Assembly (NCBI GenBank): GCA_964397365.1 | Contig: CAYNIU010000099.1 | Span: 1 to 8,396 of the forward strand | DNA: 8,396 nucleotides | Direction of reading: 5' to 3' | Source of the DNA: Methylomarinum sp964397365 | Lineage (GTDB): Bacteria > Pseudomonadota > Gammaproteobacteria > Methylococcales > Methylomonadaceae | Part shown: positions 1 to 6,069 of the stretch, in pieces | Layout: every line of letters begins with the position of its first letter | Position numbering within the stretch: position 1 is the first letter of the stretch | The notes under the pieces: model-generated | What the model was told of the DNA's origin: nothing | The model's database searches: none | What the model saw: only the letters and a program-made list of their open reading frames with translations | Translations under genes and position numbers: made by a program

Positions 1-397
1 CGCCATGCTGTTGCGCAGCCCAGGCCAATATAGCAGTCAGCTTTGCCGCCTGTACAGATTTAAAAACGCCCCGGGTGGCAAAGGCCATGGCCGGACGAAA
101 ATCAACTGAAACAAACACTGGTCTCTCTCTTTCTTCTCTGAAAACCTTGGTGTGTGTCTTACCGGTACGCGCGGTCACTCGCCAATCAATACTGCGAATA
201 TCATCACCAGGTTGATACAGGCGCACCTCATCAAATTCCATACCTCGCCCTTTAAAGCGGGATAAATAACTACCACTTTGTCCACTACGGATTTGATTCT
301 GATGACAATTTAATGCCGAGGCCGACTGCGAGAGATCAACCAGTGTTTTTAAATGAACCTCAATCCGATTATTGTCACTCTCTTGCACTGCTTTCAT
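1..397 (-). CDS. DUF58 domain-containing protein (partial, N-terminal 132 residues)
   Basis: Reading the minus strand from an ATG at 397 gives 132 residues that continue past the left edge of the window. DUF58 family signatures are clear: GRGMEFDEVR at about residues 50-59, YQPGDDIRSIDW at 61-72 and TKVFREERE at 83-91. The following vWA-like strand reads VDFRPAM (98-104), so the usual DxSxS metal-site serines are absent; as far as I recall, this RP-M variant is common in DUF58 proteins. The start is fixed because the stop of the MoxR gene lies immediately before it in the same frame (TAA|ATG). I see no strong ribosome site, so translational coupling to the upstream gene is likely. DUF58 proteins typically pair with MoxR ATPases, but their biochemical role is poorly defined. 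No N-terminal membrane segment is visible in this part. Confidence 0.93.
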   Translation of the reverse strand, partial: MKAVQESDNNRIEVHLKTLVDLSQSASALNCHQNQIRSGQSGSYLSRFKGRGMEFDEVRLYQPGDDIRSIDWRVTARTGKTHTKVFREERERPVFVSVDFRPAMAFATRGVFKSVQAAKLTAILAWAAQQHG

Positions 398-1384
398 TTA
401 TGGCACAGCAATTCTGGCAATCAACTCTTTAATCAAATGATCGGTAGAAATCCCTTCCGCTTCCGCTTCGTAGGACAAAATCAGCCGATGTCGCAGTACA
501 TCATAAGCCATATCCTGAATATCTTCCGGGCCGACAAAATCGCGCTGCTGCAACCAGGCTTTGGCCCGGGCACAACGATCCAGAGCAATACTGGCGCGGG
601 GACTAGCTCCGTATTGCAACCAGGAACCCAGGTCTTCGCCATAAACTCCGGGATTACGGGTCGCCAAAACCAGTTGTAACAGATAGTGCTCGAGACTGTC
701 CGCCATATAAATATCCAGCACTTCCTGGCGTGCTTTGAACAAGGCTTGTTGGCTGATAGGAGGTAGCTGATTTTGTTGCTGCTGAAATTGACCTCTGGCT
801 TCAGCTCTGGCCAAATGTAAAATATCTTTTTCATGTCCGGCCTGCGGATAATCAATTTTTACATGCAGTAAAAACCGATCCAGTTGTGCTTCTGGCAGTG
901 GGTAAGTCCCTTCTTGTTCAATCGGATTCTGAGTTGCCATCACCATGAACAGCGTCGGTAACGGGTAGGTCGTACCGCCGACGGTGATCTGCCTTTCCGC
1001 CATGGCTTCCAGTAAAGCCGCTTGAACCTTGGCAGGAGAGCGATTAATCTCATCGGCCAGAATCAAATTATGAAATAACGGGCCTTTTTGGAATTCAAAA
1101 GACCCTTGTTGGGGTCGGTATATTTCCGTTCCGGTTAAGTCGGCCGGTAATAAGTCCGGGGTGAATTGTACCCGATGAAAATCCGCTTCAATGCCTCGGC
1201 TTAAGACATTAATCGCACGGGTTTTAGCCAGACCGGGCGCTCCCTCCACCAGTATATGTCCGTCAGCCAACAATCCCACCAGCATTCTTTCAACCAGCAC
1301 ATCCTGGCCAATAATCTGTCTGTGGATATAGGATTTAAGCTGTTGCAGAGCGATCTGTGCAGTACTTTGACTCGTTTCAGACAT
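398..1384 (-). CDS. MoxR family AAA+ ATPase
   Basis: This is a complete 328-residue MoxR-type AAA+ ATPase. Visible motifs are Walker A GAPGLAKT (48-55), Walker B LILADE (107-112), followed by the INRSPAKVQAALLEAM stretch, sensor 1 ATQNP (150-154) with IEQEGTYPLPEAQLDRF after it, and a sensor-2-like GASPRAS (259-265). Length and motif order are normal for the family. MoxR ATPases are thought to act as chaperones that use ATP to mature or remodel vWA-domain partner proteins. Here the partner is probably the DUF58 product encoded directly downstream, and the two genes abut with no gap. The nearest Shine-Dalgarno-like stretch (AAGGAA) lies about 14 bases before the ATG, farther than ideal. The specific client cannot be told from this window because the rest of the operon lies beyond the left edge. 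Confidence 0.95.
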   Translation of the reverse strand: MSETSQSTAQIALQQLKSYIHRQIIGQDVLVERMLVGLLADGHILVEGAPGLAKTRAINVLSRGIEADFHRVQFTPDLLPADLTGTEIYRPQQGSFEFQKGPLFHNLILADEINRSPAKVQAALLEAMAERQITVGGTTYPLPTLFMVMATQNPIEQEGTYPLPEAQLDRFLLHVKIDYPQAGHEKDILHLARAEARGQFQQQQNQLPPISQQALFKARQEVLDIYMADSLEHYLLQLVLATRNPGVYGEDLGSWLQYGASPRASIALDRCARAKAWLQQRDFVGPEDIQDMAYDVLRHRLILSYEAEAEGISTDHLIKELIARIAVP

Positions 1385-1499
1385 GATTGATTCTAATTTC
1401 CTTTTTGGCTTTGATTTCCGGAGTTCAGACGAAACATTTTATGTAAAGTTCCCTATTGTATAAACTGCATATTCATTTTCATAATCGAATTGTTAAAAC

Positions 1500-2295
1500 A
1501 TGTCTCAATACAAAACTGCTCCGACGACCAGTCAAGAACTGCCGCCGGGAACGGTGTTTATCGTTGTCAATGAAGCCGCTGAACGTTCAGCAATTCCCGC
1601 TCCATCCAAATGACACAAATATCCTGGCGCAAAAGCAGAATGACAGGCCGATGGGGTTCTTAAGGGTGCAGAAGAGCCCACGGATGGAACCCCCCGTAAA
1701 AAATGATTGGCTTTGTCCCCCTGAAAACCTCATTCTGAACAACTTCAGTCATGGCTTTTATTATGACGTATTGTGCAAGGTAGTCTTGTATGGCAAGGTT
1801 GTCGGCTCAAGCCCGTTGGCAATGCCCAGGTATAAGGCTTCCCAATCAGGAATCAAATAATTCAGAAACAGTCCTCGAAACTGCCGCCAGAAGCGTGTCT
1901 TGCTCTTGGACACTTCTGCTATTGCAGCAATCATTCAAACACAGCTGGATCATGGGGCGAGTGTACACATTAGCTGGCAGTTACTGGCTTATGTCCTATT
2001 AACTGCTGTCGAAGTGATGGTGTCAATTACCTGTCTAGAGTTTTCTTACACCCAGACGCCCAAAACCATGAAATCTTTTATCATGGCGTTTTATTTTTTA
2101 TCGGTCGCCATCGGTAATCTGTTTACCAGCGCCGTTAATTTTTTCATTCAAAGCGATGATGGCGACAGCAAGCTGGCCAGCGCCGATTATTTCTGGTTTT
2201 TCAGTGGCTTGATGTTAATCACCGCGTGCCTGTTTTTATGGATCATTCGCTACTATACTGAAAAGACCTATTTACATGAAGAACGGACTGAGTAA
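1500..2295 (+). pseudogene. POT/PTR family proton-dependent peptide transporter, internally deleted remnant
   Basis: Two pieces of one transporter family remain. From an ATG at 1500, a 37-codon frame begins MSQYKTAPTTSQELPPG and reaches NEAAER at residues 24-29. This matches the N-terminal ExxER proton-coupling motif of POT transporters, after which the family reads F-x-x-Y-G. Here similarity stops near 1589 and the frame ends at a TGA at 1611-1613. Similarity resumes in a different frame from about 1915: AIIQTQLDHG, SWQLLAYVLLTAVEVMVS, LEFSYTQTPKTMKS and AFYFLSVAIGNLF are the characteristic last transmembrane segments of POT proteins, ending at a TAA at 2293-2295. An intact member has about 500 residues; fewer than 160 are recognisable here, so roughly 1 kb is missing and about 300 bp of unrelated sequence lies between. 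The C-terminal piece has only a TTG at 1900 as an early start and no obvious ribosome site, so it is probably not translated as a functional protein. Confidence 0.82.
1590..1910. other. Unrelated filler DNA inside the broken POT gene
   Basis: These roughly 320 bases separate the two POT fragments, and none of the three plus-strand frames looks like transporter sequence. The minus strand holds a 57-codon frame (1761-1934) with coding-like character, for example RFWRQFRGLFL and PDWEALYLGIANGLEP, but I do not recognise the protein. At the right boundary, CAGAAGCGTGTC (1888-1899) and GACACTTCTG (1909-1918) form a stem with a two-base bulge and a nine-base loop. I found no terminal inverted repeats or target duplication by eye. 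It may be the scar of an insertion followed by deletion, or a piece of dispersed repeat. Confidence 0.45.
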
Positions 2296-2333
2296 TAGTG
2301 TTATCCATTAATTCTGATACTTAAAGGTATGAA

Positions 2334-2924
2334 ATGAAAGTCTCATTATTTATTTTAGCTGCATTTTTTTCAGCCAACAGCTTTGCCGACGTTTACAAAT
2401 GTACCGATTCTACAGGCAATACCAGTTATCAAGCCAAGCCCTGCGAAGAACAAAAACAGGCTTTTGAAATGAATATCAAAACCGGTTCTAAAGTTGATCT
2501 GATTCAGCAACGAAAACAACAACAACTCGATGAAGAGCAGAAGCAACAGCAAAAACAACAACAGCAACGACAACAACAACTCTTAATACAAAAAAAAGAG
2601 CTGCGAAAAAAAGCGTCACTGGCTGAAAGCACCATTACACAACAACTGGTTAAAAATAATCCAAAACAATTTTCTGCATTTGCCATACCACCTTATAACC
2701 CTGATAAATTACCCGCTTTGGTCAGGCCATTTGAATTCCGTCTGCCGGAAATTGAAAAGTTTCGTCGTCTAGCCGCGCTAAAAGCACTGAATAGCGGTCA
2801 ATGTCAACGCGTCGAAGCTGATGAACTGAATATAAAAAGTCAAAAACAACAATTAGTATTTCTGGTAGATTGCAGCAGTGGCAAAAGTTTTTATTTTAAT
2901 GAATCAGAATTGGTAAAAAAATGA
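2334..2924 (+). CDS. Exported DUF4124 domain-containing protein
   Basis: A 196-residue protein with a signal peptide: hydrophobic residues 4-17 end in SFA, with likely cleavage before DVYKC. The mature N-terminus carries the DUF4124 signature, YKCTDSTGNTSYQAKPC (21-37), with a pair of cysteines (C23, C37) that could form a disulfide. A very Gln/Lys-rich segment follows (about 58-83) and then a charged helical stretch, probably a coiled coil. The C-terminal part (about 140-196) has two more cysteines (C157, C180) in a short beta-rich domain. Placement is periplasmic by inference and the function is unknown. The start is supported by AAAGG at 2323-2327, six bases before the ATG. Its stop overlaps the start of the following dehydrogenase gene (ATGA), so the two are co-translated, although no functional link is obvious. 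Confidence 0.88.
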   Translation: MKVSLFILAAFFSANSFADVYKCTDSTGNTSYQAKPCEEQKQAFEMNIKTGSKVDLIQQRKQQQLDEEQKQQQKQQQQRQQQLLIQKKELRKKASLAESTITQQLVKNNPKQFSAFAIPPYNPDKLPALVRPFEFRLPEIEKFRRLAALKALNSGQCQRVEADELNIKSQKQQLVFLVDCSSGKSFYFNESELVKK

Positions 2925-3754
2925 CAACGCCTAAAACTCTATTTATAACAGGTTGTTCTACAGGGATTGGCTACAATACCGCCATTGAAATTAAAAAACG
3001 TGGCTATAGAGTCATCTGTTCGGCCAGAAAACAGCCCGATGTTGACCGGTTGCGTAACGAAGGCTTTGAAACACTGACTCTGGATTTAGCTTCTTCTCAA
3101 AGTATTCAACAAGGTGTACAGGAGTTGATCCAACTAACTGGTGGTAAAATTGATGCCGTTTTTCATAACGGTGCTTATGGTCAGCCGGGCGCAGTAGAAG
3201 ATTTAACACGAGCAGTACTGAAAGAGCAGTTTGAAACTAATTTTTTCGGCACCCATGAACTGAACAATTTACTTATCCCGTTGATGCGGAAACAAGGCCA
3301 TGGTCGCATTATCTTCAACAGCTCTGTTCTGGGGTTTGTCGCTATGCGTTATCGCGGCGCCTACAATGCCAGCAAATTTGCCCTCGAAGGCTTAGCAGAT
3401 ACCTTACGCATTGAATTGCACGGCGCTAATATTCATGTTGTTTTGATTGAACCGGGACCCATTGAGAGTCATTTCAGAAAAAATGCTTTTGCCATGTACA
3501 AAAAGAATATTGACGCTGAAAGCAGTGTTCATAAAGACACTTACAAAGCCATGGAAGAACGTTTACAGAAAGAAGGCCCGGCTGTTCCATTTACCCTCCC
3601 GGCAACAGCAGTGGCTGAAAAAGTAATCCATGCACTGGAGGCTAAAAAACCTAAAATCCGTTATTATGTGACTTTCCCTACTTATTTGTTCGGCTATTTA
3701 AAACGCTTGTTACCGGCAGTCTGGTTGGATGCGATCTTGAGGAAAGCCCAATAG
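2921..3754 (+). CDS. SDR family NAD(P)-dependent oxidoreductase (YbbO-like)
   Basis: A complete 277-residue classical short-chain dehydrogenase/reductase. The Rossmann nucleotide motif TGCSTGIG is at 10-17, and CSARKQPDV after the second strand places Arg36 where NADP(H)-preferring members carry a basic residue. The NNAG motif is altered to HNGAYG (82-87). The catalytic tetrad is visible as N107, S135, Y148 and K152 (GAYNASK at 146-152). The IEPGP motif (177-181) and the tail segment KPKIRYYVTFPTY resemble E. coli YbbO, an SDR reported to act on aldehydes and alcohols. The basic hydrophobic C-terminus (FGYLKRLLPAVWLDAIL) may contact the membrane. The true substrate cannot be read from the sequence. 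The ATG overlaps the previous stop by four bases and has no good ribosome site, so translation is probably coupled. Confidence 0.93.
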   Translation: MTTPKTLFITGCSTGIGYNTAIEIKKRGYRVICSARKQPDVDRLRNEGFETLTLDLASSQSIQQGVQELIQLTGGKIDAVFHNGAYGQPGAVEDLTRAVLKEQFETNFFGTHELNNLLIPLMRKQGHGRIIFNSSVLGFVAMRYRGAYNASKFALEGLADTLRIELHGANIHVVLIEPGPIESHFRKNAFAMYKKNIDAESSVHKDTYKAMEERLQKEGPAVPFTLPATAVAEKVIHALEAKKPKIRYYVTFPTYLFGYLKRLLPAVWLDAILRKAQ

Positions 3755-4131
3755 TCGATAAGCTTTGTATTGATTGCTCCCTATTTGATGTGCTGGAGCA
3801 TTTTAGGGAATCGCTGATTTATTCGCGATTCCTGTGGCACAAGGATGTGCCACCAAAACCTATAGCTGCAAGCCATTGATTTTGTAAGCAAATCTGAAAT
3901 CATATTTCCGATTTGTGGGCGCTGACAAATCAGGGATGATTGGTTCAGCACTTCCTTAGAGATTGCTCTGATTGCTGTACTTCGGGTTTATTAAAAATAT
4001 CAATAGATCATGTACATAATAGTCGTGTTATTGTAAAAGGGATGATCATGGGTTTCCAAATCATTCACAAAATACCCTACCAGGTAAAGTGCAACCGTAT
4101 GAATACGCTGCAACACCCATAATAATTGTGC
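3755..4131. other. Dyad-rich intergenic region without a recognisable gene
   Basis: This stretch after the dehydrogenase gene holds no credible coding frame; the only open frame, near 3940-4122, has no family resemblance. It contains many short inverted repeats. A tandem hairpin cluster lies at 3775-3853. AAATCTGAAAT/ATTTCCGATTT (3890-3914) has one mismatch. GATTTGT/ACAAATC (3910-3931) overlaps the previous dyad, so the two are mutually exclusive. AATCA-GGGA-TGATT lies at 3928-3941. I did not find a tRNA cloverleaf or a known riboswitch core by eye. It could be a repeat island, a set of transcript ends or an unannotated structured RNA. Confidence 0.5.
3775..3853. repeat. Tandem palindromic hairpins (REP/BIME-like, possible transcript end)
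   Basis: Three dyads follow each other downstream of the dehydrogenase stop. TGCTCC (3775-3780) pairs with GGAGCA (3795-3800), with TCCCTA/TAGGGA (3778-3783, 3804-3809) as an overlapping alternative. GGAATCGC (3807-3814) pairs with GCGATTCC (3825-3832). One base later, GTGGCACA (3834-3841) pairs perfectly with TGTGCCAC (3846-3853) around the tetraloop AGGA. Paired palindromic units like this are typical of REP-type elements. The last hairpin lacks a following T-run on either strand, so it is not a standard intrinsic terminator, though it could stabilise an mRNA 3' end. Copy number cannot be judged from one window. Confidence 0.55.
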
Positions 4132-4137
4132 TAGAAT
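4108..4137 (+). promoter_or_regulatory. Candidate sigma70 promoter of the SmbP-like gene (extended -10)
   Basis: The -10 candidate TAGAAT (4132-4137) is preceded by TGC, giving an extended -10 (TGCTAGAAT). A weak -35 candidate, CTGCAA, lies at 4108-4113 with an 18-base spacer. Transcription would start near 4144 and give a leader of about 70 bases. The extended -10 could compensate for the poor -35. Confidence 0.45.
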
Positions 4138-4145
4138 CGGGCCTC

Positions 4146-4183
4146 ACATGCGGCTAATCGACCATTCGTTAATAGTGGCATGT
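4146..4183 (+). promoter_or_regulatory. 5'-UTR hairpin upstream of the SmbP-like gene
   Basis: ACATGC (4146-4151) pairs with GCATGT (4178-4183), and an inner partial pairing CCATT/AATAGTGG lies within the loop. It would sit at the very 5' end of the transcript predicted from the extended -10 element, so it may protect the message from decay. An A/C-rich unstructured stretch follows, then the ribosome site GAGG (4203-4206), ten bases before the ATG. This is inferred from base pairing only. Confidence 0.4.
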
Positions 4184-4216
4184 CAATCAAAACAACAACA
4201 ATGAGGTTTACATCCT

Positions 4217-4600
4217 ATGAAATTATTAAAAAGCGCTATCGTTGCTTTCTCATTAGCACTTTCTTTAGGTTCTTTTTCAACAGCCGCTGTTGCCTGTGAA
4301 TCAGGAAGAACTTGTTTTGGTCCTATGCAAGGCATTGATATGGTTTTAGGCCATATTGGAATGGCTATTAAAGCTGTTGATGAAGGCAAAAATGGACCAA
4401 CAGTGATTGCCCATGTTAAAGCAGCGCTGAAAGCCAGCAAAGAAATTAACGCCAATGATAAAGTTGACGTAGCTCGTGCTCGCGCTAACGCCCATTTGAA
4501 AAAAGCCAGATCAGCATTCAGAAAATCTAATATGCAAGATGGTGAAGATCATTTAGGTATGGCGGAAAAAGCTTTTGAAGGACTTAAAAAACTGCTTTAA
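4217..4600 (+). CDS. SmbP-like small exported helical protein (putative metal-binding)
   Basis: A 127-residue protein with a typical Sec signal peptide: basic MKLLK, then a hydrophobic core, with probable cleavage after AAVA near residue 26. The mature protein carries four similar helix starts, each beginning with His: HIGMAIKAV (46-54), HVKAALKAS (66-74), HLKKARSAF (93-101) and HLGMAEKAF (112-120). This resembles the repeated His-plus-Ala/Lys pattern of the SmbP family, whose founding member in Nitrosomonas europaea is a periplasmic four-helix protein binding several metal ions. This protein is much poorer in His than that one, so metal binding is inferred. Two cysteines (C27, C33) sit at the mature N-terminus. 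The start is supported by GAGG ten bases upstream. The gene is monocistronic, with its own candidate promoter and a strong hairpin just after it. Confidence 0.72.
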   Translation: MKLLKSAIVAFSLALSLGSFSTAAVACESGRTCFGPMQGIDMVLGHIGMAIKAVDEGKNGPTVIAHVKAALKASKEINANDKVDVARARANAHLKKARSAFRKSNMQDGEDHLGMAEKAFEGLKKLL

Positions 4601-4621
4601 ACTGTTTGCTTTCTGCTGATT

Positions 4622-4651
4622 ATAACAGGGCGCGCTCCTGCGTCCTGTTAT
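4622..4651. terminator. Strong hairpin between convergent genes (possible terminator)
   Basis: ATAACAGGGCGC (4622-4633) pairs along its full length with GCGTCCTGTTAT (4640-4651), with one G-U wobble and a six-base loop. It lies 22 bases after the stop of the SmbP-like gene and about 43 bases beyond the stop of the convergent membrane-protein gene. No clear U-run follows on either strand, so intrinsic termination is plausible but not certain. It may serve both genes. Confidence 0.6.
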
Positions 4652-4694
4652 CTATCCCACTGAAAAAACCATTTAGTTTTCTGACCTCTGTATC

Positions 4695-5447
4695 CTACAG
4701 AACATCAGCGACCTGCCGCTGATAATACGGCCATTTTTTAACATGCAAATATTTTCTAATAGGGGTTTTGATTACCGATACACAAAGCGCTATAGAGAAT
4801 AAACACCAAACAGCGGCATATTCATTCGGATCATTAGTGGTAATGTCGGAAATCCACGGCCCGATCAAATAATGAAAACCGACAAATCGCCAAGAGCCAT
4901 AAATAACCGGCATATAAAATGCCACTAAAATATAGGTAAAGGCATGCAACCCCCAGTCAAAACCAAACAACCAACTGACAGGCGAAGACATTAAACCATT
5001 AAGAGGTAATTGCCAGGCAATATGCCACTCCCCGGAAACTGAACAGGTTTGTGTGCCACAAAAACCTTCCACCCCGACAACACAGGCGCCAGCCCAGTCG
5101 AAAGGATACATTTTCACCAGCATTGCGACTGAACCTATGGCACAAATACTATAAACAGTGGTTCTTATTTTCAGTTTAACGCTTTCAGGAATAAAATACA
5201 TTGCCACCATATTGACGAAAAATGGCTGAAAGGCAATATGCAAATAACCAAACAATGTGAGCATCTGATTATTGGGATTGTCACAAAGATCTATATAAAC
5301 ATAGGTAGCGGCCTGTAATAACTCCATCAACGCAAAGTAGGTTAATGGAATCCACAACTCTTTTGATTCACCTTTGCAAGCAACATAGGCGGCCGTTCCT
5401 AAACCAGCAACAGCAAGAACAGCTGATGCTTCTCCACTCCAACACAT
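4695..5447 (-). CDS. DUF5765-like polytopic membrane protein ('MCWS' N-terminus)
   Basis: A 250-residue integral membrane protein of unknown function. It begins MCWSGEAS, a start that I associate with the DUF5765 family, and has about six or seven hydrophobic segments, at roughly 7-24, 32-52, 63-86, 96-113, 167-187, 189-200 and 211-228. Polar or aromatic residues within or next to the membrane look conserved-like: E42, H70, QPFF-N (74-79), WH (141-142), H168, H192 and the FHYLIGPWIS stretch. A loop with C121, C130 and C135 lies between segments four and five. Such in-membrane His residues could bind a cofactor, but I see no recognised motif. The start is supported by GGAG about eight bases before the ATG. 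The gene appears monocistronic, with a candidate promoter upstream and no obvious functional partner beside it. Confidence 0.78.
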   Translation of the reverse strand: MCWSGEASAVLAVAGLGTAAYVACKGESKELWIPLTYFALMELLQAATYVYIDLCDNPNNQMLTLFGYLHIAFQPFFVNMVAMYFIPESVKLKIRTTVYSICAIGSVAMLVKMYPFDWAGACVVGVEGFCGTQTCSVSGEWHIAWQLPLNGLMSSPVSWLFGFDWGLHAFTYILVAFYMPVIYGSWRFVGFHYLIGPWISDITTNDPNEYAAVWCLFSIALCVSVIKTPIRKYLHVKKWPYYQRQVADVL

Positions 5448-5510
5448 TGAAATATCTCCACGTATCTATTATCCAAAACAACTTAAAAAAGCAATATAAA
5501 GGGGGTAAGC

Positions 5511-5516
5511 ATTATA
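5511..5516 (-). promoter_or_regulatory. Candidate -10 element of the DUF5765-like gene
   Basis: The minus strand reads a perfect TATAAT at 5516-5511, about 65 bases before the ATG at 5447. No good -35 hexamer lies 16-18 bases upstream (nearest TCGGCA), so this is a weak call in an AT-rich gap. I saw no clear terminator for the flavin reductase gene in the same 127-base gap. Confidence 0.33.
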
Positions 5517-5574
5517 TTACATGTTGCTGTTTTTGCCGATAATTATGTGATTTAAACAACGATGACGGAATATC

Positions 5575-6069
5575 CTACTTGGCAGCATCAGCATAAATTT
5601 CATTACTGCCATCCAGATTACCCGTTTCGTTATACAACATAAGCTCCCCAGTATTTAAAAAACCGGCATCAATCACTTCACATACAACTATTGTATGATC
5701 ACCCGCACCCGCGTAATGACTCACGCGGCAATCAAAATAACTCAAACTTGCTGATAAAACAGGAGCGCCGGTTATCGCTTTTTGCCATTGATACCCGGCC
5801 ATTTTATTCTTTAGTCCAGAGGCGCCAAAATGTTCAGCAATATCAAATTGTTGTTTAGCTAACACATTGATCGTGCAAATACCTCCCGCTTTTAATAATT
5901 TATAGGAATAATGTTCGGGATTAATACTAAAGCACATCAATAACGGATCAAATGATACCTGCATAACCCAGGCTGCAGTAAAAGCGTTTTCCCGCTCACC
6001 GTTACAGACAGCAATCACATAAACACCGTGACTGATTTGTTTGACTATTTGTTCGACATTTTTAATCAT
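5575..6069 (-). CDS. Flavin reductase-like domain protein (FMN-binding split barrel)
   Basis: A 164-residue protein from the ATG at 6069. An upstream in-frame ATG at 6105 would add 12 residues (MIYPCVLIWIVN) lying inside nadC and is less likely. The pattern is that of the flavin reductase-like split-barrel family: ENAFTAAWVMQVSFDPLLM at about 27-45, the strand ICTINVL (64-70), IAEHFG (77-82), a GAPVL turn (101-105) and GDHTIVVCEV (123-132) with its usual H125. Members bind FMN or FAD and reduce flavin with NAD(P)H or act as small oxidoreductases; the substrate here is unknown. The gene overlaps the end of nadC by eight bases (ATGATTAA), so the two are probably co-transcribed and translationally coupled. 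A link to NAD supply or redox use is conceivable but is an inference from position alone. Confidence 0.88.
   Translation of the reverse strand: MIKNVEQIVKQISHGVYVIAVCNGERENAFTAAWVMQVSFDPLLMCFSINPEHYSYKLLKAGGICTINVLAKQQFDIAEHFGASGLKNKMAGYQWQKAITGAPVLSASLSYFDCRVSHYAGAGDHTIVVCEVIDAGFLNTGELMLYNETGNLDGSNEIYADAAK

Noticed and set aside
481..855. Minus-strand 124-codon frame inside the MoxR gene
   Set aside because: It is a shadow frame of the MoxR coding sequence, whose AAA+ motifs are unambiguous in the other frame.
1456..1860. Plus-strand 134-codon open frame beginning at a TTG
   Set aside because: It runs across the POT N-terminal fragment in the wrong frame and then through the filler. It has no ribosome site and no recognisable family pattern; the real remnant is in the frame starting at 1500.
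1590..1910. An intact insertion sequence in the POT gene
   Set aside because: No terminal inverted repeats, no target-site duplication and no transposase motif could be seen; at most it is a remnant.
3940..4122. A 60-codon frame in the gap before the SmbP-like gene
   Set aside because: It has no clear ribosome site, crosses the dyads and the promoter region, and resembles no known protein.
3755..4216. Possible tRNA, CRISPR array or known riboswitch in the gap
   Set aside because: There is no regularly spaced direct repeat, no cloverleaf with a T-arm and no familiar riboswitch core; only unrelated short dyads are visible.
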